Origin: DASVBJ01 sp036375895
GTDB lineage: Bacteria > Actinomycetota > Actinomycetes > JACCUZ01
Reading direction: 5' to 3'
Length of the DNA: 23,020 nucleotides
NCBI GenBank assembly: GCA_036375895.1
Contig: DASVBJ010000296.1
Span: forward strand, 1-23,020
This document shows positions 14,220 to 21,996 of the stretch, one piece after another. A model generated the notes under the pieces. The model ran no database searches. It saw only the letters and a program-made list of their open reading frames with translations, and was not told where the DNA came from. How positions within the stretch are numbered: the first letter of the stretch is position 1; the number at the start of each line of letters is the position of its first letter. The translations under genes and the position numbers were made by a program.

Positions 14220-14495
14220 TCACCTTGGATGCTCCTCAGGTCCATGCCCCGGAGACGAGGCGGGATCAATCGTTTCGTCGTAGTTGACGCGTCGCAGTCC
14301 AGAGACCTGGAGACCCAGGCCATGCATCAGCCCCAACAGCCCCACCAGCCCGCTCTGGTCCGGCACGCTGCCCCGGATCACCGTGGTGACCGGCTCGGTT
14401 CTGGTGTGAACTTTCCCGATCTCTGCGTAGATGCGGGCGAGCGCGGTCTCACCTACCTCTCCGGCGACTTGGACCTCGTACAGCCAACTCGTCAT
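14220..14495 (-). CDS. Conserved 91-aa hypothetical protein (VPDQ-type)
   Basis: A small, probably cytoplasmic protein with a two-strand/helix layout: WLYEVQVAGEVGETALARIYAEIG (4-27), EPVTTVIRGSVPDQSGLVGLLGLMHGLGLQVSGLRRV (34-70) and a disordered, Pro/Glu/His-rich tail. The pattern x-V-x-G-x-V-P-D-Q followed by a helix and LGL-x-V-x-x-L-R-R-V is one I recognise in short conserved actinobacterial proteins that lack a function name. ATG 14495 is chosen because GAGGTG lies 5-6 nt upstream; the longer open frame (to 14621) crosses the promoter region. It heads the minus-strand operon with DUF6325 and the 53-aa gene. The shared 21-bp element begins 66 nt upstream of its start. Confidence 0.75.
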   Translation of the reverse strand: MTSWLYEVQVAGEVGETALARIYAEIGKVHTRTEPVTTVIRGSVPDQSGLVGLLGLMHGLGLQVSGLRRVNYDETIDPASSPGHGPEEHPR

Positions 14496-14561
14496 GGGGG
14501 TCACCTCTAGTTCTTGGAGCGCTCGTGGTCTCCCACGGTGCCGCCCGGGTGCTGGGACCGC

Positions 14562-14582
14562 CTCACCCGATGCGGGTAGTCC
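14562..14582 (-). promoter_or_regulatory. Island regulatory element, copy 1
   Basis: On the plus strand it reads CTCACCCG-A-TGCGGGTAGTCC, with palindromic core ACCCG-N3-CGGGT. It is 20/21 identical to the element at 18259-18279. It lies 66 nt before the 91-aa gene start (-) and about 205 nt before the LuxR regulator start (+), so it could serve both directions. The half-sites (T/C)ACCCG recall NarL/LuxR-type half-sites. The likely binder is the adjacent LuxR regulator (inference). Confidence 0.65.
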
Positions 14583-14787
14583 GGCGCAGCGATCGACCCT
14601 TCCTGGCGAGCGAGGGACCATCGGAAGTCGTGCCTGCCAGATCGAGGTTCGTTAGTGTGAGGGAAAGGGGGGTGGCGTTCGCGAGGGGCTGGATGGCCGT
14701 GGATCTTGGTAATCCCGAGACCAGCGTGACGGGTCCTGCCACGCCGCTCGATCGACAGCCGGTGCCTCAGGTCATTGGCCACCAGTG

Positions 14788-17481
14788 ATGGCACCAGGGA
14801 AGCCCCGGGAGACGGTGCCGAACGGCGCGTCCTTGTTGACGACCAAGCTGGCCATCCCGCAGTTGCCTCCGGGTCACCTGCTCCGGCCGCGACTGATGGA
14901 CCGAATCTCGCAAGGAGTGGCCGGCCGAGTGACGCTGGTGAGTGCCGGACCCGGGTGGGGCAAGACCATGCTGGTGGCGGCCTGGGCGGCGAGTCGCCGC
15001 CCAGCGGAGCCGGTCGCCTGGTTGTCGTTGGACTCCTTCGACAATGACCCGGTGCTGTTCTGGTCCTACCTGGCGGCCGCCGTTGACGGGACGGGTGAGG
15101 TGCCAGACGGCGCTCTCGGCGCTCTGATGATCAGGCCTCCGGTGGGCAGCGAGGGGGTGAGACGCATCATCCTGGCCCTGGCCGAGCTGCGCCGGCCCGT
15201 CACCCTTGTGCTGGACGACTTCGGCGAGATCGACGACCAGCAGGTCATCAGAGGCGTCCGGGACCTCATTCGCCATCCCACACCGCTCCGGCTGGTCCTC
15301 ATCACGAGGTCGGACCCGAGCCTGCACCTGAACCGGCTTCGCGTGGATGGCGACCTAGCGGAGGTTCGGGCCGACGACCTGGCCTTCACCGAGTCAGAGT
15401 CCGAAGCAATGCTGGTGCAGGCCGGCGTGGATCTACCTGGAAACCTGACCCGTCGCCTGCTGGAACGAACCGAGGGCTGGGCTGCCGGACTGCGACTCGC
15501 GACCCTGTACGCCGAGGATCACCACGGAGACGCCGGCCAGATCGAGCAGTTCGCCGACGCAGACACCGGGGTGGCCGCATATTTCGCCGAGGAAGTGCTG
15601 GCGGCCATGCGCCCAGAGCGGCACAGTTTCATGCTGCGGACGTCCGTCGTGGACCGGCTCTGCGCCGACCTGGCCGATGTCTTGTCCGGGGGCAGCGGTG
15701 GGCAACGCGAGCTCGAGGCCCTCGAGCAGGCGAACGCATTTGTGGTCGCGCTCGGCTCCGGGCGTCAATGGTTCCGCTACCACCCGTTGCTCGCCGAGGT
15801 GCTCCGCCATCGGCTGTTCCTCGACGACCCGGACCTTGCCGCGGAGCTGCACGGCCGCGCCGCGCGGTGGTACGCCGACCACGGCGAGGCAGTCGAAGCG
15901 GTCCGGCACGCGGTCCGGGCCGGCGACTGGCAGCTGGTCGGGGACCTGATGGTCACCGTCGCCGCCATCCGCGTCCTCTCGACGGAACGACAGGCGTTCG
16001 CTGCGCTGCTCGCGGAGATACCCTCGGCTGCATTCGACTCAAGTGCAGAACTTCGCGCGACAGCCGCCGTGAGATGCTTCATGGCCCGGGACTACGCGGG
16101 ATTCGCCAACCAGGCGGCCCATGCGCGCGCCATGTTGAGCCAACGTGACGACGCGTCCCGACAGTCGGTCGAGGCATTCCTCTGCGTGGCGGACATGGTC
16201 GTGAGCAGGATCGCAGGAGATGTCTCAACGTTGATCACTGCCGCCACCCAACTGTTGCGGTGGCTGTCGGAGCCGACGCCCGCTGGTGGCCCGCCTGCGG
16301 TCGCGCAGTACGAAGCGCCGGCGCTGAGCAACCTGGGTGTCGGGCTCGTCTGGTCGGCGCGCTTCAACGAGGCTGAGCGTCCGCTCCGGGTGTCCCTTGG
16401 CGTCGCAGCTGATGCCGGGGCGGGACTCGTTGAGGTCAACAGCCTCGGGTACCTCGCCCTCGTCGAGCTCGAACGGGGACATCTTCATGCATCGCACGAA
16501 CTCGCCACCAGGGGACGAAACGTAGCCGAATCTCGGGGCTGGACCGAGCATGCTCAGGTCACCGCCATCTACCTCAGCCTCGCCCAGATCGAGCTCGAGT
16601 GGAACGACCCTGAGCGGGCTCAGATCCTCCTCGACGCGGGGATAGCAGCACAACAAAACGACCCCGAACACCTCTCGTATCCGGCGTTGCAGGCGTTGCA
16701 GGCCAGAGTGTGGCTCGCCACCGGCGACGTGGACCGTGCCAATCAGTCGATCCACGCGCTGAACGTCGATGCTCACCTGCCGGACATCCCGCCCCTTCTG
16801 CGTTGCCAGCTGGCCCGGGTGAACGCCGAGGTCGACCTCGCCAGTGGGAGCGCCAGCACGGCGCTCGACCGTCTGGATGTCGTGCTCGGTCAGGGTGAGA
16901 CAGATCGCGTGCTCCGCGTCTATCGAGCGCGAGGGCTCCTCGCGCTTGGGGATGTCGCCGCGGCCGAAGCCGAACTGGCAAGCATCCGTGAGGAGTCTGA
17001 CAACCCGCTCATCACCGCACATGCGTGGCTGGTCACCGCGCTCGCCGCAGACCACCAGCGGGATGACCACCGCGCCCTGACGGCGCTAGACCGCGCCCTG
17101 GTGGCCGCCGAGCAAGAGAATCTCCGCCGCCTCTTCGTTGCGCTCGGCAACCATCGCTTGGTGGCGATGCTGGGGCATCGACTGCGACTCCCGATAGCGG
17201 GGGACCAGACGACACGAGACTTCGCGGCAGTGATCCTCGACGAGATCAATCCGGCCGAGCGGGTCGCTGTCGTTGGCTCACCGCTCCCCGAGCCCCTCAC
17301 GGATCGCGAACAGGTGGTGCTGAGCCACATGGCGACCCTCAAGACGAACGAAGAGATCGCGGCCGACCTGTACATCTCCATCAACACGGTGAAGGCCCAC
17401 GCGCGTGCTGTCTATCGCAAGCTCGAGGTCCCCAACCGCCGCGCAGCCGTCAGCCGTGCCCGCGACGTCGGTCTGATCTGA
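14788..17481 (+). CDS. MalT/LAL-type LuxR family transcriptional regulator
   Basis: A ~897-aa signal-responsive ATPase regulator. The N-terminus LLTTKLAIPQLPPGHLLRPRLMDRI is the standard LAL opening. Walker A GPGWGKTM (about 54-61) and Walker B VTLVLDDFGEID (about 138-149) define the STAND NTPase. A long helical TPR-like sensor region follows (about 350-800, e.g. NLGVGLVWSARFNEAERPLRVSLGVA). The C-terminal LuxR helix-turn-helix includes LTDREQVVLSHMATLKTNEEIAADL and the recognition helix ISINTVKAHARAVYRKL. Start is uncertain: ATG 14788 or GTG 14785 lack a Shine-Dalgarno, while GTG 14815 has GGGAG nearby. It is divergent from the DUF6325 operon across a 292-bp region holding the shared element, so it is the best candidate regulator of both island operons. 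The inducer is unknown. Confidence 0.9.
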   Translation: MAPGKPRETVPNGASLLTTKLAIPQLPPGHLLRPRLMDRISQGVAGRVTLVSAGPGWGKTMLVAAWAASRRPAEPVAWLSLDSFDNDPVLFWSYLAAAVDGTGEVPDGALGALMIRPPVGSEGVRRIILALAELRRPVTLVLDDFGEIDDQQVIRGVRDLIRHPTPLRLVLITRSDPSLHLNRLRVDGDLAEVRADDLAFTESESEAMLVQAGVDLPGNLTRRLLERTEGWAAGLRLATLYAEDHHGDAGQIEQFADADTGVAAYFAEEVLAAMRPERHSFMLRTSVVDRLCADLADVLSGGSGGQRELEALEQANAFVVALGSGRQWFRYHPLLAEVLRHRLFLDDPDLAAELHGRAARWYADHGEAVEAVRHAVRAGDWQLVGDLMVTVAAIRVLSTERQAFAALLAEIPSAAFDSSAELRATAAVRCFMARDYAGFANQAAHARAMLSQRDDASRQSVEAFLCVADMVVSRIAGDVSTLITAATQLLRWLSEPTPAGGPPAVAQYEAPALSNLGVGLVWSARFNEAERPLRVSLGVAADAGAGLVEVNSLGYLALVELERGHLHASHELATRGRNVAESRGWTEHAQVTAIYLSLAQIELEWNDPERAQILLDAGIAAQQNDPEHLSYPALQALQARVWLATGDVDRANQSIHALNVDAHLPDIPPLLRCQLARVNAEVDLASGSASTALDRLDVVLGQGETDRVLRVYRARGLLALGDVAAAEAELASIREESDNPLITAHAWLVTALAADHQRDDHRALTALDRALVAAEQENLRRLFVALGNHRLVAMLGHRLRLPIAGDQTTRDFAAVILDEINPAERVAVVGSPLPEPLTDREQVVLSHMATLKTNEEIAADLYISINTVKAHARAVYRKLEVPNRRAAVSRARDVGLI

Positions 17482-17544
17482 CTCCACCAGAACGGGCTAG
17501 CCCCACGGCGCCGGGCGGGAGCGGAGCAGTTCCCCTGGAGCGGA

Positions 17545-18212
17545 CGAACACGGCGTGGTGGCGACCTTTGGGTGTTCGGGGTCGGCCTGGGCGTCGCGAC
17601 GCTCGCACCGTGGGTGTTGTGTCGGATGATCTGCATCGCTACGGCTGGCGGCTGCCGTTCCTGGTCGCCCTTCCACTGGGCATCGTCGGGGCCTACCTGC
17701 GCAGACGTCTACCGAACCGGCAAGTGCTTCTGAGCGCCGATGCGCCAGGCCCACTACCGCGGTCACCGTTCAAGGGCGCTGCGCGGTGACACGGGTCCGC
17801 TATTCGAACCGGATTCGTGCTGGTGGCCGCACTGGCGGGCACCTTCAATGCTGGTTCGTGTACCTGCCGACCCACCTCGCCTCGGCGCATGTACATTCCC
17901 TGACCGTCGCGCTGGGTTGTGCCGTGCTCGGACTGGCCGCCGTTGCTGATCGCCAACGTGGGGATGGCCGTTGCGGTGGGTCTCCTGGTGCTGCCAGCCC
18001 ACGTCGCCGAGAGCCCGAACGCCCGGGCAACCGGCATCGGGTTGAACTTCGGTCTGGCGAGTGCAGTGATCGGCGGCACCGCCCCGCTGGTCGCCAGCGC
18101 GCTCCACCAGCGGGGCGTCCCGGGCGCGGTCCCGTTGCACGTGTCGGTTCTCGCCGGAGCCGGGGTTCTCGCTGCGGTTTACGCACGGGAGGGCGGGAAT
18201 CTCACCGTCTGA
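17545..18212 (+). pseudogene. Decayed MFS (metabolite:H+ symporter type) transporter
   Basis: Fragments of one transporter run in order but in different frames. GVGLGVATLA is near 17578-17610. SDDLHRYGWRLPFLVALPLG with IVGAYLRRRLP follows at 17623-17720 in another frame, ending in an in-frame TGA at 17787. FVLVAALAGTFNAG is at about 17814-17855, WFVYLPTHLASAHVHS from 17852 after a further shift, then LLIANVGMAVAVGLLVLP and ATGIGLNFGLASAVIGGTAPLVAS to the stop at 18210-18212. The WGWRxPFL and ATGxGxxxxxASxxxGGTAPL signatures are those of MHS-family MFS transporters. The N-terminal ~150 residues are missing. At least three frameshifts and one stop make it non-functional. It follows the LuxR gene and was probably once part of the island's cargo. 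Confidence 0.75.
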
Positions 18213-18258
18213 GCGGTCCGTGAACGCTCACCTCCGATCGCCTCGGCCGCACCCGACG

Positions 18259-18279
18259 GGACTACCCGCAACGGGTGAG
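18259..18279 (+). promoter_or_regulatory. Island regulatory element, copy 2
   Basis: It reads GGACTACCCGCA-A-CGGGTGAG, the reverse complement of copy 1 with one substitution, and holds the ACCCG-N3-CGGGT palindrome. It lies 67 nt before the DUF7144 start, in the same gene-relative orientation as copy 1 has to the 91-aa gene (66 nt). Probable operator or activator site of the arylsulfatase operon. Confidence 0.65.
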
Positions 18280-18346
18280 TCGCTGATGTGCTCCCTCGGA
18301 CAGAGTCGAGTTCAGCAACTCCCAAAGACATTCGAGAGGGAGGGAC

Positions 18347-18751
18347 ATGGCCAACGAGATGGCTCCGCAAAGCGTCAGCCGGCGTGGCGAAGGTGGAGCG
18401 GTATTTGCCGCGGTCATCATGATGATCGCAGGATCTTTCGGCGTCCTGCAGGGGATCGCCCTCATCGCCAAGGGCACCTACTACGTCCAACCGAAGAACT
18501 ACTGGATCAACACGGGCGCCTCCACCTGGGGGTGGTGGCTGCTGGTCGTCGGCTTCGTCGTGCTGGCCGCCGGAGCTGGCGTCATCTCGGGGGCAGCCTG
18601 GGCGCGATGGCTCGGCATCTTCATCGTCAGCTTCCAGGCCATCACCAACTTCTTGTTCATCCCGGTCCAGCCGTGGTGGGCGTTCACGCTCATTCTGGTC
18701 GACCTCTGGGTCATCCACTCGCTGTTCGTGCACCGACGCGAGCCGGTCTGA
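18347..18751 (+). CDS. DUF7144 family membrane protein
   Basis: A 134-aa integral membrane protein with four predicted helices: about 18-43 (AVFAAVIMMIAGSFGVLQGIAL), 60-80 (TWGWWLLVVGFVVLAAGAG), 85-104 (WARWLGIFIVSFQAITNFLF) and 108-126 (PWWAFTLILVDLWVIHSLF). The spacing, the YYVQPKNYWINTGASTWGW segment between helices 1 and 2, and GAAWARWLGI match the DUF7144 family of actinobacteria. ATG 18347 has a strong GGGAGGG 3 nt upstream. It is the first gene of the plus-strand operon, downstream of regulatory element copy 2. Function unknown; located in the cytoplasmic membrane. Confidence 0.88.
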   Translation: MANEMAPQSVSRRGEGGAVFAAVIMMIAGSFGVLQGIALIAKGTYYVQPKNYWINTGASTWGWWLLVVGFVVLAAGAGVISGAAWARWLGIFIVSFQAITNFLFIPVQPWWAFTLILVDLWVIHSLFVHRREPV

Positions 18752-18781
18752 CCCACGGCGTCCGCAGAGACGGAGACCCTG

Positions 18782-18979
18782 ATGAGGAACCTTGACCTGC
18801 TGTGGACCGCCACCTCCGGGTGCGGCATGGCCCTGCTCGTGCTCTGGCTGTCCACCGTCATCAGAGCTCGGGGGATCGCGGCCTCGGCCGTGTTGGATCG
18901 ATGCTCGCCGCGTGCACAAAGGCGGGAGCACCACCCGACGACGGCACGAGGTGACTGCCCCGTTGCCAACTTCCAGTGA
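18782..18979 (+). CDS. Possible 65-aa small membrane protein
   Basis: A short frame with GGAG 6 nt before ATG 18782, 30 nt after the DUF7144 stop and 20 nt before the arylsulfatase start, so it fits the operon spacing. Residues 13-27 (GCGMALLVLWLSTVI) could be one membrane helix, followed by a basic and polar tail (ARGIAAS...RCSPRAQRREHH). I recognise no family. The tail composition looks little selected, so it may be a degraded or chance frame; the ribosome site is the main support. Confidence 0.4.
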   Translation: MRNLDLLWTATSGCGMALLVLWLSTVIRARGIAASAVLDRCSPRAQRREHHPTTARGDCPVANFQ

Positions 18980-18999
18980 CCTGACTTCGAGGAGTGATG

Positions 19000-21408
19000 A
19001 TGAGCGGGCCAGATCGCACCAAGCTCCCTATCCGGCGTCCGGCCTTTGGCGGGACCGTGGCCCGTACGTTGGACGGTTGTGAGCCTGACTGGACACAGAT
19101 CGACCACGTCCACCCACCCGATGGTGCACCGAACGTCCTGATCGTCCTGATCGACGACGCGGGGTTCGGCAATCCGAGCACGTTTGGTGGGCCGATCGAG
19201 ACGCCGAACTACACGCGGATGGCCGAGAGCGGCTTGCGCTACAACCGCTTCCATGTGACGGCCCTGTGCTCGCCGACCCGTGCGGCGCTGTTGACCGGCC
19301 GCAACAGTCACACCGTCGGGTTCGGCTCGGTGGGAGAGTTCTCGAACGGCTTCCCCGGCTACACCGCGGTTCTTCCACGAGACTGTGCGCCGCTTCCACG
19401 GATCCTCCGGGACAACGGCTACAGCACGGCCGCATTCGGCAAGTGGCACCTGACCCCTGACGGCCAGCAGGGAGCAGCCGGCCCGCTGGACCATTGGCCC
19501 ACGGGCTGGGGCTTTGACTACTTCTACGGGATCCTGGGTGGCGGAGCCAGCCAGTGGGACCCCTGCCTGGCCGAGAACCAGAAGATCATCGGCACCGACC
19601 CGGGCTACTACGACACCGACAACCCCTACTACCTGCCCGACGCCATGGCCGACAAGACGATCGAGTGGCTGCACAATGTGCGGGCCCAGGACGCGACCAA
19701 GCCGTTCTTCGCCTACTTCGCGACCGGGTGCAGCCATGCCCCTCACCACGTGGCGCGCAGCTGGGCGGACAAGTACCAGGGCCGGTTCGACCAGGGCTGG
19801 GACCAGATGCGCGAAGAGGTCTTCGCTCGCCAGCAGGCGCTCGGGGTGGTCCCACCCGAGGCAGAGCTCACGCCGCGCAACGACGCGTTCCCGGCCTGGG
19901 ACACCCTGTCAGATCCGCTCAAGGCCTTCTACGCCCGGCAAATGGAGGTCTACGCCGGATTCTCGGAGAACGCCGACCACAACGTCGGCCGCGTGATCGA
20001 TGCGATCGAGGAGCTGGGCGAGCTGGAAAACACGTTGGTGCTGTGGATCTGGGGAGACAACGGCGCCAGCATGGAGGGGTCGGTTACCGGCTCGTTCAAC
20101 GAGCTGACCATGCAGAACGGCATCCCGCTGAGCGACGAGATGCAGCTCCAGCTCGCCGAGCGCTACGGAGGCTTGGACGCCTGGGGCGGACCGATGATGG
20201 ATCCGCACTACTCGGCGGCCTGGGCCTGGGCGGGCAACACCCCGTTCCAGTGGGGCAAACAGGTCGGCTCCCATCTCGGCGGTACGCGGAACCCTCTGGT
20301 CGTGCACTGGCCGGGCCACCTGGGTGAGGCCGGTGGGCTCCGCTCGCAGTTCACCCACGTCACCGACCTCGCGCCCACGATTCTCGAGGTCTGTGGCATC
20401 CCAGCGCCAGACACGGTCGACGGGATCGCGCAGGAGCCACTGCACGGAGTGACGTTTGCCGACTCGTTCGTGGACGCCGCCGCGCCCGAACGACACACCC
20501 AGCAGTACTTCGAGAGCGTCGGCAACCGGGCCATGTACAAGGACGGCTGGTGGCTCGCGATGCGCACCGAACGGATCCCGTGGGTCCTCACCCCAGCCGC
20601 CCTGCAGCCCTACACGCCGGGCGTGTGGAACCCGGACGACGACCCGACCGAGCTGTACTACCTGCCTGATGACTTCAGCCAGGCCCACGACCTCGCCGCT
20701 GAGCATCCCGACAAGGTCGACGAGCTGCGGACGCTGTTCTGGTCGGATTCCGAGAAGTTCAAGGTCCTGCCGCTCCTGGCCACCCTCGGGGTCTTCTTCG
20801 GGATCGCTCCACCGCTCCCCACGGACTCGACGATCGAGTTCCGAGGCGACGTCGAGGACGTCCTTCCAGGCATGGTCCCCCGCATCTACAACCACTCCTA
20901 CTCGATCAGCGCCGACCTCGTCATCCCCGAGGGAGGCGCCGAGGGTGTCATCGTGGCGAACGCCGACCACCTGGGCGGCTTCTCGCTCTTCGTGGACGGC
21001 GGACGACTGACCCACACCTACTCGATGATGGGAGTGTTCGTGTGGCGCCAGCAGTCCGAGGAGCAGCTTCCCAGCGGAGAGGTGACCGTGCGGATGGAGT
21101 TCGCCGCGGACGCACCCGAGCCGGCAACCGGGGGTGAGGTCACGCTGTTCGTCAACGACAAACCCGTGGGCAAGGGCCGCATGGACCACACCGTTCCCGT
21201 GCGATTCTCCGGATACGCGGGCATGGACATCGGGCGCGACAATGGTGGCGTGGTCGACCTGAGCTACGAGGACCGCAAGCCCTTCCCGTTCACGGGGACG
21301 GTCAAGAAGGTCGGTTTCGACGTCCAGCCCCACCTCACGCCGGGCGACGAGCACGCACTGCACCTGGCAGGGCACCACGGTCAGGCGCTCCACGCCATCT
21401 CATCCTGA
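19000..21408 (+). CDS. Arylsulfatase, AtsA-like, cytoplasmic type
   Basis: An 802-aa type I sulfatase hydrolysing sulfate esters. The catalytic Cys90 lies in LCSPTRAALLTGRN, the C-x-P-x-R signature whose Cys is converted to formylglycine. Metal ligands are Asp52/Asp53 (VLIVLIDDAGFG) and Asp353-Asn354 (WGDNGAS). Lys148/His150 (FGKWHL) and the HAPHH segment (246-250) complete the active site. A C-terminal ~200-residue beta-rich domain (EGVIVANADHLGGFSLFVDGG and following) matches the long actinobacterial AtsA type. No signal peptide is present, so it probably acts in the cytoplasm. ATG 19000 is chosen because GAGGAG is 5 nt upstream, over GTG 18994. It is central in the plus-strand operon; 30 nt separate it from the DUF1269-like gene. 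No formylglycine-generating enzyme is encoded in the window. Confidence 0.94.
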   Translation: MSGPDRTKLPIRRPAFGGTVARTLDGCEPDWTQIDHVHPPDGAPNVLIVLIDDAGFGNPSTFGGPIETPNYTRMAESGLRYNRFHVTALCSPTRAALLTGRNSHTVGFGSVGEFSNGFPGYTAVLPRDCAPLPRILRDNGYSTAAFGKWHLTPDGQQGAAGPLDHWPTGWGFDYFYGILGGGASQWDPCLAENQKIIGTDPGYYDTDNPYYLPDAMADKTIEWLHNVRAQDATKPFFAYFATGCSHAPHHVARSWADKYQGRFDQGWDQMREEVFARQQALGVVPPEAELTPRNDAFPAWDTLSDPLKAFYARQMEVYAGFSENADHNVGRVIDAIEELGELENTLVLWIWGDNGASMEGSVTGSFNELTMQNGIPLSDEMQLQLAERYGGLDAWGGPMMDPHYSAAWAWAGNTPFQWGKQVGSHLGGTRNPLVVHWPGHLGEAGGLRSQFTHVTDLAPTILEVCGIPAPDTVDGIAQEPLHGVTFADSFVDAAAPERHTQQYFESVGNRAMYKDGWWLAMRTERIPWVLTPAALQPYTPGVWNPDDDPTELYYLPDDFSQAHDLAAEHPDKVDELRTLFWSDSEKFKVLPLLATLGVFFGIAPPLPTDSTIEFRGDVEDVLPGMVPRIYNHSYSISADLVIPEGGAEGVIVANADHLGGFSLFVDGGRLTHTYSMMGVFVWRQQSEEQLPSGEVTVRMEFAADAPEPATGGEVTLFVNDKPVGKGRMDHTVPVRFSGYAGMDIGRDNGGVVDLSYEDRKPFPFTGTVKKVGFDVQPHLTPGDEHALHLAGHHGQALHAISS

Positions 21409-21438
21409 GCCGATACATCACACGAGGAGCTCTGCAGC

Positions 21439-21954
21439 ATGGCGTTCGACGACGAAACGATCAACGTCCTCATCGGTGGCTACCTGTCGAAGGACGCCGC
21501 GATGGAGGACTACGAGTCGGTCCTCGGCTGCGGCGGCTACCTGCACGGCGCCGTCGTGGTCACCAAGGACCTGAAGGGCGAACTCGAAGTCCAGCAGACC
21601 GACCACATGGTCCGTGAGGGCGCAGCCGGCCTGGGGGCCGTCGGCTTCGCCGTGGGTCTGTTTGCCCCGCCACTTCTGGCCGCAACCGCCATCGGTGCTG
21701 CCATCGGGGCCGGGGCCGGCAAGCTCCTCCACCATCGCGCTGCCGAGAAGCTCGAGGCGCAGGCAGGTGCCACCATCCCGATCGGTGGCGCTGGGCTGAT
21801 CGTCGCCTACCCGCACTCGGCGGCCGAGAAGGTCGAGCCCGCCGTCACCAGGGCCGTCACTCGCGCGACCGGCGAAGCGGAGGGGCACCACGTCCAAGCC
21901 CTCAAAGGCGCCATCGCCGACGCGCAGACGAAACTCGCGGCTTCGCAAGACTGA
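21439..21954 (+). CDS. DUF1269-like protein with a glycine-zipper hydrophobic segment
   Basis: A 171-aa protein. The N-terminal part INVLIGGYLSKDAAMEDYESV (8-28) and GAVVVTKDLKGELEVQQTDHM (37-57) match the alpha/beta opening of DUF1269-type proteins. A Gly/Ala-rich hydrophobic stretch (62-95, GAAGLGAVGFAVGLFAPP...AAIGAGAG) could insert in a membrane or form a glycine zipper. The second alpha/beta part, ATIPIGGAGLIVAYPHSAAEKVEPAVTRAV (111-140), follows, with an Ala-rich helical tail. The ATG has GAGGAG about 9 nt upstream. It sits 30 nt after the arylsulfatase gene in the same operon. Its layout parallels DUF6325 on the opposite strand. Function unknown. Confidence 0.75.
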   Translation: MAFDDETINVLIGGYLSKDAAMEDYESVLGCGGYLHGAVVVTKDLKGELEVQQTDHMVREGAAGLGAVGFAVGLFAPPLLAATAIGAAIGAGAGKLLHHRAAEKLEAQAGATIPIGGAGLIVAYPHSAAEKVEPAVTRAVTRATGEAEGHHVQALKGAIADAQTKLAASQD

Positions 21955-21996
21955 CGCCCTCCGCATCGGCGGGGTGTCGTCCACAAAGTCTGCAGC

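Noticed and set aside
14572..14582. GCGGGTAGTCC read as a SigB/SigF-type -10 (GGGTAY)
   Set aside because: No GTTT-type -35 lies at the right distance, and the two copies would then point in inconsistent directions relative to their genes; the palindrome and matched spacing fit an operator better.
17497..17789. Separate short genes in the region after the LuxR regulator
   Set aside because: The frames join into one MFS transporter once frameshifts are allowed, so they are fragments of a pseudogene and not independent genes.
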